64,000 bases of DNA from Halomonas sp. ML-15 (GTDB lineage: Bacteria > Pseudomonadota > Gammaproteobacteria > Pseudomonadales > Halomonadaceae): assembly GCF_014779595.1 (NCBI RefSeq), contig NZ_JACXZT010000009.1, forward strand, positions 129,378 to 193,377, in the 5' to 3' direction. Positions 26,543 through 39,793 of the stretch are shown here, one piece after another; the first letter of the stretch is position 1, and every line of letters starts with the position of its first letter. The position numbers were made by a program, and so were the translations under genes. The notes under the pieces are model-generated. The model saw only the letters and a program-made list of their open reading frames with translations. It was not told the DNA's origin and made no database searches.

Positions 26543-28146
26543 TTGCTCAGTTCCTCGTACTGGATTTCCAACCCAGCCAGCAGCTCGTCATAGACGCTCT
26601 TGGCGTTGCGAGTTTTTCCTTGGTAGCTGGTGTTTTCCTGGAATATGTCTTGCATTTTCCCCTTGGCCGCTTGCATCCCCTCCAATGCCATACTGGCATC
26701 CTGTTTCTTGGTGTGCAGTGTGTCGAGCTCTCCCCAGTCTTGGTTGAGAAGGGTGTCGATTCTCTTGAAGACCCCGTGGCGTTTGCTGAGCCCATCCAGA
26801 GATTGCTCCAGCTGCAAGAGCTTGATGGCAAGCTCAATGGGAGTGCCATGCTCCTGGCAAGCCTCTCTCAAGGCGACCGCATCCTGTTGCGACAGCACCC
26901 CCGCTGAGTCCTGCATCCACTCAAGCTTATAGCCATAAACGCTGGCATAGATGGCGGGCAGCGTATCCAATGCATCCGGCTCATTGGGGTCGTTGAGCCA
27001 CTCAAGGCGGATATGCTTCAGCTCGTCCTCATGGATCAGGCGTATGGGGTTGCCGCCGTCGTTGAGATTCTTCTGGATCTCAAGCAGTTTTTTGAGCCAA
27101 GCCTGGCGGTATGATATCCAATATGGGCCTGGAATTACCTTCTTCTCGATGGTGGTGTCATCGTCGATTTGGCCACGTGCGTACTGCACCTTGCCGGTAC
27201 GGCGCTTATGGTTCCGGTACTTGGCTTTGTTGTGAGGCTTTGTCGTTCGATACAGCAGGTCGCGGAAGGATTTGAGTCGCTTCATCCAGACCTCCCCCGA
27301 CTCAATCAACCCCTCCATGGCACGGTCTTTTGTTACCACGGTACAGGTCCAGCAGCCGAAGCGGGAATTCCCGCAGGAGGGTGTCTTGGTGTCGATGACA
27401 ACCGGGCACTCGCCCGCACTTGAGTCCTTGTATAGCTCGAACAACTGGTGATGCGTTCCGCCCCATGGCGCAGGTGCGCCCAAGAGGTACATCCACACTT
27501 CATCGAAGGTCCAGTCTTCGATGGGCATGTAGGTATAGGCACCGGGCAGGGACGAGTGCTTGGATAGAAGCGATCCGTCCACCTTGTGTTTGGCAATAAC
27601 CTGGGCCCGTGAAGCGCTTTCCTGGCTACGGGCGCCTAGAACCACGACCACCTCGCCGTGACGGGTCACTTTATCCAGGATGAAGCTGCTTACCGGGTCA
27701 ATTTTCATCCGCTCGGTACACCAGCGGAAACTTTGCGTCGGTGCGGGATACCCTTTACCAAGGAGGTTAACCCAGAAGGTTTCATTTGCCTTCGGAACTA
27801 CCTGGTGGGCGGTGAACGGGAGGCCCTGCTCTTTTGCTCTTAGATTGATGTGCTCCAGGGTCGAGGAAATCATATCGACCACTACCGGTGTCTCAACCAG
27901 CGTATCGGAGCTGACGACGTAAACGTGCTTGTGTCGCTCGTGAGCAGGCAGCTTCTCGATAGCCGTATAGATCAGCGATAAGACGACGGTCGAATCTTTG
28001 CCGCCGCTGAAGCCGATCACCCAGGGGCGCTCGTCTTCCAGGTATAGGGTTTGTAGTTCGGAGAGCAGGTCAGGGAGGGGCCGCCCGGCAAAGCTCTGCG
28101 CGGCAACCATTTCGTCCTGAGTGGCAAAAAGCGTGGCGGTGCTCAT
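26539..28146 (-). CDS. dndC: DNA sulfur modification protein DndC
   Basis: DndC is a PAPS-reductase-like ATP pyrophosphatase with an iron-sulfur cluster that activates the DNA backbone for sulfur transfer. The 535-residue protein has the PP-loop SGGKDST at 47-53 and cysteines at 143, 247, 258, 265 and 268, four of which probably hold the 4Fe-4S cluster (CGNSRFGCWTC). The C-terminal half is specific to DndC. It overlaps dndB and dndD by 4 bp each. Key residues are intact, so the enzyme looks active. Confidence 0.95.
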   Translation of the reverse strand: MSTATLFATQDEMVAAQSFAGRPLPDLLSELQTLYLEDERPWVIGFSGGKDSTVVLSLIYTAIEKLPAHERHKHVYVVSSDTLVETPVVVDMISSTLEHINLRAKEQGLPFTAHQVVPKANETFWVNLLGKGYPAPTQSFRWCTERMKIDPVSSFILDKVTRHGEVVVVLGARSQESASRAQVIAKHKVDGSLLSKHSSLPGAYTYMPIEDWTFDEVWMYLLGAPAPWGGTHHQLFELYKDSSAGECPVVIDTKTPSCGNSRFGCWTCTVVTKDRAMEGLIESGEVWMKRLKSFRDLLYRTTKPHNKAKYRNHKRRTGKVQYARGQIDDDTTIEKKVIPGPYWISYRQAWLKKLLEIQKNLNDGGNPIRLIHEDELKHIRLEWLNDPNEPDALDTLPAIYASVYGYKLEWMQDSAGVLSQQDAVALREACQEHGTPIELAIKLLQLEQSLDGLSKRHGVFKRIDTLLNQDWGELDTLHTKKQDASMALEGMQAAKGKMQDIFQENTSYQGKTRNAKSVYDELLAGLEIQYEELSK

Positions 28147-29252
28147 GTTAAAAACATGTCCTCGAGTTGGCGCTGGCCATCGCTGAGCGGGATGCCTAAA
28201 CGCTGTTTGAGGTAGCTGGCGAGTAGCTCAACAGAGGTGTGGGATTTGGAAATACGGCCATTTTGCAGGCAGCGTCCTTCCCATTCGGGATTCGAGCGTT
28301 GCCAATTCTCATCTGCCAGGGGCTGCAGTCGATTGGCATACCAGTCGGGATCATAGTCCGGCGCCTCATACCTCAACGATGCGCAAGAAACGGCTAGTGC
28401 TTGTAGAAAAACGCCATGGGCATGAATGCTGCCTTGGCGTAACCGCATAGGTAGGCTGGTATTATCCAGGGCATGCTGCCAGTCAGGCATGACTTGGCAT
28501 ACCCCCAGCCAGAAGGCGATGCATTGAGTATGTTCGGGGCCGCTGGCCATGTCGCGCTTACGCTTCTCCAGAAAGCGCCAGTTGGCGTTCTTGATTGCGC
28601 TCAGTGTGAACAGTTTCCTAGATTTCAACGGCAGGGAGCTCTTCTCGACCTCGGTAAGCTCTCGGAAGCAAGGCACTTCCTGCATCACGCAGCGGGCCAG
28701 GGTTGAGGCGGAATCGCGCTTGTCAAAAAATGTGTTAAGCGAGGTGCTGGGACGGATCGCGTGGCGGTTCAGGTCAGCAAACATCTGCTGGCTGCGCTTC
28801 AACCCTTCGTCGATGAACAGCAAAACAGGAATGCTGTCGTGGCCTAGCTCACGCTTCTTGGTAACAGCCCGCTCAATAGCGGCGCGCCGATGCTGGCCAT
28901 CATTAATGAGAAGCCGGGCTTCTTGAGGGATGCGGAGCATGCCGACTAATGGCACCAGCTCCTCCCCGGTGGGCACAAATTCTGCCTCCTGGTCTAGCGA
29001 GGCTGTGATGGCAGGCAAGATATAGTTATCGGAATTTTGCGTCAGGTAATCGGTTATCTCAGGTATGCGTCCAGGGTTGACAGCACGTTGCGCTCGCTCT
29101 TCCGGCGGTAGGCCAGAATCGTCATAGTGGAACAGCTTTGGAATGAGGCGCAGCGGGCACATGATGGTGTAGCATGCACGCCCTCCCTGAATCCCTCGCA
29201 AAGCTGGGAAATCATGGGTTTGCTGAGTTTTTACTCTTGCCATCTGTGCCAT
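28143..29252 (-). CDS. dndB: DndB, DGQHR-domain regulator of the dnd operon
   Basis: DndB is a repressor of the dnd genes; loss changes the level of phosphorothioation. The 369-residue protein has the signature 'INDGQHR' (DGQHR at 118-122) and conserved 'MCPLRLIPK' near 31-39. Two starts are possible: ATG at 29252, or ATG at 29243, which would put the conserved Cys of 'MCPL' at position 29, the residue I recall as Cys29 in Salmonella DndB. Both operator-like sites lie just upstream. First gene of the coupled dndBCDE operon. Confidence 0.92.
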   Translation of the reverse strand: MAQMARVKTQQTHDFPALRGIQGGRACYTIMCPLRLIPKLFHYDDSGLPPEERAQRAVNPGRIPEITDYLTQNSDNYILPAITASLDQEAEFVPTGEELVPLVGMLRIPQEARLLINDGQHRRAAIERAVTKKRELGHDSIPVLLFIDEGLKRSQQMFADLNRHAIRPSTSLNTFFDKRDSASTLARCVMQEVPCFRELTEVEKSSLPLKSRKLFTLSAIKNANWRFLEKRKRDMASGPEHTQCIAFWLGVCQVMPDWQHALDNTSLPMRLRQGSIHAHGVFLQALAVSCASLRYEAPDYDPDWYANRLQPLADENWQRSNPEWEGRCLQNGRISKSHTSVELLASYLKQRLGIPLSDGQRQLEDMFLT

Positions 29253-29255
29253 GAG

Positions 29256-29295
29256 TACGTTACTTAAGACGTAAAGGTACGTTTATTTTAACGTT
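29256..29295 (-). promoter_or_regulatory. Two candidate DndB operators
   Basis: Site 1 (29256-29273) is TACG-N10-CGTA exactly. Site 2 (29278-29295) is TACG-N10-CGTT, one base off. They start 22 bp apart, about two helical turns. TACG-N10-CGTA is, from memory, the sequence reported for Salmonella DndB. Site 2 covers the -10 box of the dndB promoter and site 1 lies at the start codon side, ideal for autorepression. Confidence 0.75.
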
Positions 29296-29313
29296 TATGC
29301 TGCCGACTGGAAA
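29285..29313 (-). promoter_or_regulatory. Sigma-70 promoter of dndBCDE
   Basis: On the minus strand, TTTCCA (29313-29308), a 17-bp spacer, then TAAAAT (29290-29285): four and five of six bases match the consensus. It lies 33 bp upstream of the dndB ATG and overlaps a candidate DndB operator. Confidence 0.65.
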
Positions 29314-29381
29314 ACTATTTTTTACAGGTTTTCAGCCCTGCAGGCATGAAGTCGTTGCTAATCAGTAGTCTGTATGTGCAT

Positions 29382-30428
29382 GGCTATGTTGGTATCTGTT
29401 GTTGGTCGGCGCCTATCGCCGCGCGTAGCCACGACTCCTCGGCTGGCTTCGCCGTTTCAAACAACCGCCGCCATGCCAGGTAATTCGGCAAGTACGCTGT
29501 CCCCACCCCATGAAAGCGCCCCATCCAGCCCTTCAATCGGCTGATATAACTGTTGACGTTCTGAATGTGGTATTCCTTGCCGATCACTCGCTGATTATCG
29601 AGTGTGATCAGGCGATGATGAGCAATGCCATGGTCAGCAGAGAAGGTTTTATACCAACTGTGCCCGTCAGAACATAAAATCGAGTCGCGATCGATAATCG
29701 GTGACAGAAATTCATGGACAGTAGATTTCTGGAGCGCCGGATCCACTAAGTCGCTGATCTTCCCGTTACGGTCGCGCGCAATAAGCACCTGAATCTTTTG
29801 CTCTTTTTTCTTCAAATTGCCTTGCCCGCCGCGCTTTCGAGTTTTGCGGTGAGTGATCTGGCGCTTTCCTTTGCAGGACTCCAGGAAGAACGTTTCGTCT
29901 ACCTCGATGATGCCGGATAATGGATTGGCGTTATCTTGAGCGCTCGTTTTCAGGAAGCGATGTCGCCAGCGGAAGGCCGTCTTCAAATCGATGCCCACTC
30001 GGGCCGCAGAGACGCGCAACGTCAGACTATCTCGCATGCAGCGCAGGTAGTCGAACCACTTGTCGCGGTGCTGCAATTTGGCCAAAGGCGTGCCTGTGAG
30101 GGCATTGAACGTCTTGTGACAATCAGGATTCGGACAGCGATACCGCTGCAGGCCACCGCTGCGTCCCCACTTGGTAGGGTGCTCAGCGCCACAGTGCGGG
30201 CATGAAAGGTGAGATCTTGCGGTGTCGAGCAGAGTATTCGCTTGTGAGCTGATTTGCCCAAGGATCTGATATGCCAGGTATTTCTTGAGATCAACAGGGA
30301 GGCTTGCCAGGGTCTGCTCAAGGGCTTTGAGGTCTGCTTGTTTCATGGCGTGCTCCAGAGGCAAACTGGATATACAGTAGTTTATACAGTATTTTTAAAG
30401 CACGCCAACAACAGATACCAACATAGCC
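29382..30428 (-). mobile_element. IS1595-family insertion sequence
   Basis: A 1047-bp element bounded by perfect 24-bp inverted repeats (29382-29405 and 30405-30428, starting GGCTATGTTGG) and flanked by identical 8-bp target duplications, ATGTGCAT at 29374-29381 and 30429-30436. Eight-base duplications fit IS1595. Perfect ends and duplication indicate a fairly recent insertion. Joining the flanks without the element rebuilds CTGTATGTGCATACAG, a LexA-type palindrome. Confidence 0.95.
29384..30346 (-). CDS. IS1595-family transposase
   Basis: A 320-residue transposase. An N-terminal zinc ribbon (CPHCG ... CPNPDCHKTF, about residues 47-80) is followed by a DDE domain with 'IIEVDETFF' and 'LCSDGHSWY' holding the likely acidic residues. 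I start it at the ATG at 30346, which has TGGAG ten bases upstream. The last six codons and the stop lie inside the left inverted repeat. The frame is intact, so the element may be active. Confidence 0.93.
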   Translation of the reverse strand: MKQADLKALEQTLASLPVDLKKYLAYQILGQISSQANTLLDTARSHLSCPHCGAEHPTKWGRSGGLQRYRCPNPDCHKTFNALTGTPLAKLQHRDKWFDYLRCMRDSLTLRVSAARVGIDLKTAFRWRHRFLKTSAQDNANPLSGIIEVDETFFLESCKGKRQITHRKTRKRGGQGNLKKKEQKIQVLIARDRNGKISDLVDPALQKSTVHEFLSPIIDRDSILCSDGHSWYKTFSADHGIAHHRLITLDNQRVIGKEYHIQNVNSYISRLKGWMGRFHGVGTAYLPNYLAWRRLFETAKPAEESWLRAAIGADQQQIPT

Positions 30429-30561
30429 ATGTGCATACAGTAGAATGAGGGCGGCAAAAGGGCAAGGTAACGTCAGATCTTCCAGTCGGCGACGGTGAGG
30501 CTGGCATTGGCCATTCGCTCGTCTTAGTCTTGAGTTCAATCGAAAACGAAGGGAGGTCGCC

Positions 30562-30843
30562 ATGCCGATGTCGCGAACGGAGATCGCCACCGGGTCAGCG
30601 GCGAAGCTGATGAACCGGCTGTGCAAGCACTGGGCCCACAAGCTGGAGGTGGTGCAGGGCGAGTCCGAGAGCCGGGTGGTGTTCGAGGAGGGCTCCTGCC
30701 TGATGCAGGCCGGGCCGGACAAGCTGGTGGTGGCCCTCGAGGCATTGGAGGAGGAGGGCCTCGACCGCCTGGAGGGTGTGCTGGATGCCCACCTTCAGCG
30801 CATGGCGGGTGATGAGGAGCTGGTCATCGTCTGGGAAAATTGA
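30562..30843 (+). CDS. DUF2218 family protein
   Basis: A 93-residue protein with 'LMNRLCKHWAHKLEV' and 'GSCLMQAGPDKLVV', the pattern of DUF2218, small proteins often found beside iron-uptake genes. GGGAGG precedes the ATG. Its TGA overlaps the TTG start of the next gene. It is the first high-GC core gene after the island. Function unknown. Confidence 0.85.
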   Translation: MPMSRTEIATGSAAKLMNRLCKHWAHKLEVVQGESESRVVFEEGSCLMQAGPDKLVVALEALEEEGLDRLEGVLDAHLQRMAGDEELVIVWEN

Positions 30844-31745
30844 ACGCTACGGCGTCGCCCCGCGCCGCCCACCTGGGCATGCTGTTGTGGGCGGTGCTGG
30901 TAGGGCTGTCGTTTCCCGCCGTCGAGCTGATGAGCCAGCTGCCGCCGCTGTCGCTCACCGCGCTGCGCTTCGCCATCGCCTGCGCCGGGCTATGGTGGCT
31001 GGCGCGCCGTGCCGCCGATTTCCTGCCCACCTGGCGGCTGCTCCCGCTCTATAGCCTGATGGGGCTCTGCCTGGCCGGCTTCTTCGGCGCCATGTTCTGG
31101 GCGGCGCACCATGCCACCGCGCTCTCCATGTCGACGCTCTATGTCACCGTGCCGCTGCTGGCCTTCCTGCTGGGGCTCGGCTTTCGCGTCGAGCGGTTGG
31201 GCTGGCAGCTGCCGGCGATTCTCGCACTGGGCGCCATGGGGGCGCTGGGGCTGGCCGTTGCCGAGTCGATGGGGCATGGCGAAGGGCTCCAGTTCGGTAT
31301 CGGCGAGGCGGTATTCTTCCTGGGCTGTATCTCCTCGGCACTCTACCCGGTGCTGAGCAAGTGGGGGCTCGCCCATGGCTGGCTGCCGGAGGCGGCCTCG
31401 GTGCGTACCTTCTGGAGCCTGGGGCTGGGCGGGGTATGGATCGGCCTGCTGGGGCTGGCGATAGAGCCCGTCGCCGAGCTCGCGTCGATGCGCTGGCAGG
31501 ATCTCCTGCTGGTGACCTACCTGGGGTTGTTCTCCAGCGCCTTGACCTTCTGGCTGATGCAGCGGGCCACCTCGGCACTGACCCCCGGTGCCGTCACCGC
31601 CTACGGTTATCTGGTGCCCTTCGTCTCCATGCTGCTGCTGTTCGTTACCACGCCCGAGCAGATCGGCTGGCACTGGCTGCCGGGCAGCCTGCTGGTGCTG
31701 GCGGCCATCGGGTTGTTGCTGCGCAACGGCCGTAGCGAAGCGCCG

Positions 31746-31751
<6 letters not shown>
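30840..31751 (+). CDS. EamA/DMT-family transporter
   Basis: A 303-residue membrane protein with ten predicted hydrophobic helices and two EamA repeats (about residues 10-140 and 155-295), the drug/metabolite transporter plan. The second repeat ends with 'PFVSMLLLF' and 'GSLLVLAAIGLLLRN', typical of the family. The start is a TTG overlapping the DUF2218 stop (TTGA), so translation is coupled; a later start would remove part of the first helix. The substrate cannot be inferred. It ends 6 bp inside the convergent next gene. Confidence 0.87.
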
Positions 31752-33746
<1,995 letters not shown>

Positions 33747-34207
33747 ATATCAGGTGATTCGCCACCAACATAGGCAACACCGCCGGGAGGCTTGCAGCCT
33801 CCAGTCGCGAGCTAAAGCTGCTCCGACAGTGTGGCCATGAGAACCCTTGGCATTGCATGCCAGTCTGCGATGAGCCAAATGTAGCGCCGAAGATTGGACT
33901 TGCAGCGCCTCCTCTTCGGCCGCCCCCGGCGCCCCTCACTGGCGACTTCGCTTATACGTCGCCAGGGGTGGTCGAAGAGAGGAGAATCCTGTAAAATCTC
34001 TAAAATTTTGGCCGGGCGCCTGAAAACAGCAGTCATCACTGCGCGCTTGTTGCGTTGGCCAGCCCCCGATGAATATGACAACAAGCGGGATGAAACCGGT
34101 TTTTCTATCGGCTTCGTCCCGCTTTTTTACGAGCCGAATCTGTCGCAGTGACGATAGCCGCGGAGCCTGCGCCCCTCAGGCTCCCACCAGCATGGGAGGA
34201 CCTTGTC
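33747..34207. other. Long leader between dapB and carA
   Basis: No gene is evident in these 460 bases. It contains hairpins GGAGGCT/AGCCTCC (33786-33802, probably the end of the dapB transcript) and CTGGCGAC/GTCGCCAG (33939-33965), an AT-rich stretch with two TAAAAT copies (33992-34006) that may be part of a promoter, and the terminator-like hairpin listed separately. Its length fits a regulated leader of carAB. Confidence 0.5.
34083..34128 (+). terminator. Terminator or attenuator before carA
   Basis: Arms AAGCGGGATGAA (34083-34094) and TTCGTCCCGCTT (34113-34124) pair over 12 bp with one G-U, followed by TTTT. It ends 80 bp before the carA start and lies inside its likely leader, so it fits transcription attenuation of carAB, which has been described in Pseudomonas. 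An ATG at 34069 opens a frame through the hairpin but does not close before carA, so a leader peptide is unproven. Confidence 0.65.
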
Positions 34208-35377
34208 TTGAACAGCCCCGCATTGAACAAACCCGCGATACTGGCCCTGGAAGATGGCAGTCTCTTTCACGGTACGGCCATCGGTGCCGATGGACAGACC
34301 AGCGGTGAGGTGGTGTTCAATACGGCCATGACCGGCTATCAGGAAATCCTCACCGATCCCTCCTATACCCGGCAGATCGTCACCCTGACCTATCCCCATA
34401 TCGGCAATACCGGCGTCAACGCCGAGGACGTGGAGTCCGATGGCATCGCCGCCGCCGGCCTGGTGATCCGCGACCTGCCGCTCATCGCCAGCAACTTCCG
34501 CTCCGAGCAGTCGCTCTCCGACTACCTGAAGAGCCAGAACGTGCTGGGCATCGCCGATATCGACACCCGCCGCCTGACACGCATCCTGCGCGACAAGGGC
34601 GCCCAGAACGGCGCGATCCTCGCCGGCGACCTGGCCGCAGGCGAGGATGCCGCCGAGCGCGCCCTGGCGGCGGCTCGGGCCTTCCCGGGGCTCAAGGGCA
34701 TGGACCTGGCCAAGGTGGTTTCCTGCCAGGCCTCCTACGAGTGGAGTGAAGGCGAATGGACCCTGGGCGAGGGCTACGCCGACACCAGCCAGGGTGAGCG
34801 TCCCTTCCATGTGGTCGCCTACGACTACGGGGTGAAGCGCAATATCCTGCGCATGCTGGCCAGCCGCGGCTGCCGGCTCACCGTGGTGCCGGCCCAGACC
34901 CCGGCCGCCGAGGTGCTGGCAATGAACCCCGACGGCATCTTCCTGGCCAACGGCCCCGGTGACCCCGAGCCCTGCGACTACGCCATCAAGGCGATCGGCG
35001 AGCTCCTGGAGACCGATATCCCGGTGTTCGGCATCTGCCTGGGCCATCAGCTGCTGGCGCTGGCCTGCGGCGCCAAGACGGTGAAGATGGGGCTCGGCCA
35101 TCACGGCGCCAACCATCCGGTGCAGGACCTCGACACCGGCCATGTGATGATCACCAGCCAGAACCACGGCTTTGCCGCCGAGGAGTCGACCCTGCCGGCC
35201 AACCTGCGCGCGACCCACCGTTCATTGTTCGACGGTTCGCTGCAGGGCATCGAGCGCACCGACCGCCCGGCGTTCAGCTTCCAGGGCCACCCCGAGGCGA
35301 GCCCCGGCCCCAAGGACGTGTCGCCGCTGTTCGACCGTTTCGTCGCCATGATGAAGGAGCGCCTCGCGACGCGCTGA
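34208..35377 (+). CDS. carA: Carbamoyl phosphate synthase small subunit
   Basis: CarA is the glutaminase subunit that feeds ammonia to CarB for carbamoyl phosphate, used in arginine and pyrimidine synthesis. I chose the TTG at 34208, seven bases after GGGAGGA; no ATG is available near the family start '[11 protein letters not shown]'. The 389-residue protein has the class I glutaminase site '[13 protein letters not shown]' (nucleophile Cys) and '[12 protein letters not shown]' with the catalytic His and Glu. It is followed by carB. Confidence 0.96.
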   Translation: MNSPALNKPAILALEDGSLFHGTAIGADGQTSGEVVFNTAMTGYQEILTDPSYTRQIVTLTYPHIGNTGVNAEDVESDGIAAAGLVIRDLPLIASNFRSEQSLSDYLKSQNVLGIADIDTRRLTRILRDKGAQNGAILAGDLAAGEDAAERALAAARAFPGLKGMDLAKVVSCQASYEWSEGEWTLGEGYADTSQGERPFHVVAYDYGVKRNILRMLASRGCRLTVVPAQTPAAEVLAMNPDGIFLANGPGDPEPCDYAIKAIGELLETDIPVFGICLGHQLLALACGAKTVKMGLGHHGANHPVQDLDTGHVMITSQNHGFAAEESTLPANLRATHRSLFDGSLQGIERTDRPAFSFQGHPEASPGPKDVSPLFDRFVAMMKERLATR

Positions 35378-35384
35378 ATGAATC

Positions 35385-35418
35385 TGCCCGGCCAGGCCCC
35401 AAGGGCCACCGCCGGGCA
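35385..35418 (+). terminator. Hairpin between carA and carB
   Basis: TGCCCGGC (35385-35392) pairs with GCCGGGCA (35411-35418), with GGCCC...GGGCC able to pair inside. There is no T-run, so it is more likely to stabilise or process the mRNA than to stop transcription. Confidence 0.4.
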
Positions 35419-35485
35419 TCGAACGCTTCAGCGACTCTGCGAGAGCCGCCTCACTCGTTAGCCATCAATTTTCGCGGGAACCGTC

Positions 35486-38727
<3,242 letters not shown>

Positions 38728-38731
<4 letters not shown>

Positions 38732-39204
38732 ACAAGGTCCCCATGACCGTTGCCGGCGAGGCACGCCTGCGCAAGGAGCTGGAATATCTGAAAGGCGAGG
38801 CGCGCCCCAAGGTGATCGCCGATATCGCCGAGGCCCGTGAGCACGGTGACCTCAAGGAGAACGCCGAGTACCATGCCGCCCGGGAACAGCAGGGCTTCAT
38901 CGAAGGGCGCATCAAGGAGATCGAGAGCAAGCTCTCGGCGGCCCAGGTCATCGATGTCATGAAGCTGCCGCAGACCGGCAAGGTGATCTTCGGCGTCACC
39001 GTCGAGCTGATCAACCTCAACAATGACGAGACGGTGACCTACCAGATTGTTGGCGAGGACGAGGCCGAGATCAAAGCCGGCAAGATCTCGGTGACCTCGC
39101 CCATCGCCCGCGCGCTGATCGGCAAGGAGGAGGGCGACGTGGTGGTGGTGAACACCCCGGGTGGCGAGGTGGAGTACGAGATCGCCGGGGTCGAGCACCG
39201 CTGA
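38728..39204 (+). CDS. greA: Transcription elongation factor GreA
   Basis: GreA rescues backtracked RNA polymerase by stimulating cleavage of the nascent RNA. The 158-residue protein starts [19 protein letters not shown] and has the acidic tip of the coiled coil ([17 protein letters not shown] near residues 35-51, with the key D41-E44-like acids) and the C-terminal '[14 protein letters not shown]'. The ATG overlaps the carB stop (ATGA), the usual car-greA linkage. Confidence 0.97.
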
Positions 39205-39224
39205 GTTATGTGTTACGCGCCAGC

Positions 39225-39257
39225 AAAAGGCCCGCGACAGATTGTCGCGGGCCTTTT
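39225..39257. terminator. Two-way intrinsic terminator after greA
   Basis: A perfect 15-bp repeat, AAAAGGCCCGCGACA/TGTCGCGGGCCTTTT, with a 3-base loop. T-runs on both sides let it serve greA and the convergent yhbY. Confidence 0.92.
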
Positions 39258-39290
39258 GTGACGTTGCTCGCGCCGCTGGCGCGTCAGCGC

Positions 39291-39617
39291 TTAGTGACGG
39301 CCGTGGTGGCCCTCGAAGCGCTTGACGTTGGAGAGCTTGGGATTGCCCTTGGGGTTGGCTCGATAGAGCAGCGCCATCTTGCCGATGGTCTGAACCCGTT
39401 CGGCACGGCTGGCCGCGAGCAGTGCCTCGAGCGCGGCGGCGCGGTCGTCGCGCTCCGTCAGGGCCAGCTTGACCTTGATCAGCTCGTGGTCGCTGAGCGC
39501 GCGATCGAGTTCGGCCAGCAGCCCCTCGGATACGCCGTTCTCGGAGACCGTTACCACCGGAGTGAGGTGGTGGCCGATACTGCGAAATGCTTTCTTTTGT
39601 GCCTGTGACAAGCTCAT
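39291..39617 (-). CDS. yhbY: RNA-binding protein YhbY
   Basis: A 108-residue CRS1-YhbY (CRM) domain protein that associates with the large ribosomal subunit precursor. It has the conserved '[20 protein letters not shown]' start and the '[12 protein letters not shown]' end, replacing the usual GxxG region. It diverges from rlmE, the normal arrangement. Confidence 0.94.
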   Translation of the reverse strand: MSLSQAQKKAFRSIGHHLTPVVTVSENGVSEGLLAELDRALSDHELIKVKLALTERDDRAAALEALLAASRAERVQTIGKMALLYRANPKGNPKLSNVKRFEGHHGRH

Positions 39618-39793
39618 GGTATGTTGCGTCTTCCCGGTTGCGCTCAGCGCACCATGGTACGGTGAAACGCGCCTCGACGAAAGCGTTCAAACGCTTCTCG
39701 TCGGCCGACGTCTCGCTTCGCACCTTGCCGCTTCAGGCGCTGGTCTGCTGGCTTTCCAGATCCCTATTTCAAACGATGTCTCAAGGTGATGCC

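Larger units (their letters stand above)
29370..30440. promoter_or_regulatory. LexA-type box split by the IS element
   Basis: The left flank ends CTGT-ATGTGCAT (29370-29381) and the right flank begins ATGTGCAT-ACAG (30429-30440). Removing the IS and one target copy leaves CTGTATGTGCATACAG, a perfect palindrome of CTG-N10-CAG form. The coordinates span the insertion; the actual site bases are only the two flanks. The two neighbours are dndB, about 118 bp to the left, and the DUF2218 gene, about 122 bp to the right before insertion. Confidence 0.65.

Noticed and set aside
30361-30400. A LexA-like pattern in the transposase upstream region (CTGGATATACAG)
   Set aside because: The gap between CTG and CAG is six bases, not ten, so it does not fit LexA.
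15860-30545. Direct repeats as attachment sites of the dnd island
   Set aside because: I compared the left margin after the dnaJ terminator with the right margin near 30440-30560 by eye and saw no convincing shared sequence; a computed comparison could still find one.
34069-34308. Leader peptide for carA attenuation starting at 34069
   Set aside because: The frame runs through the hairpin and past the carA start without a stop near the stem, so it does not behave like a short leader peptide. Another frame may hold one.
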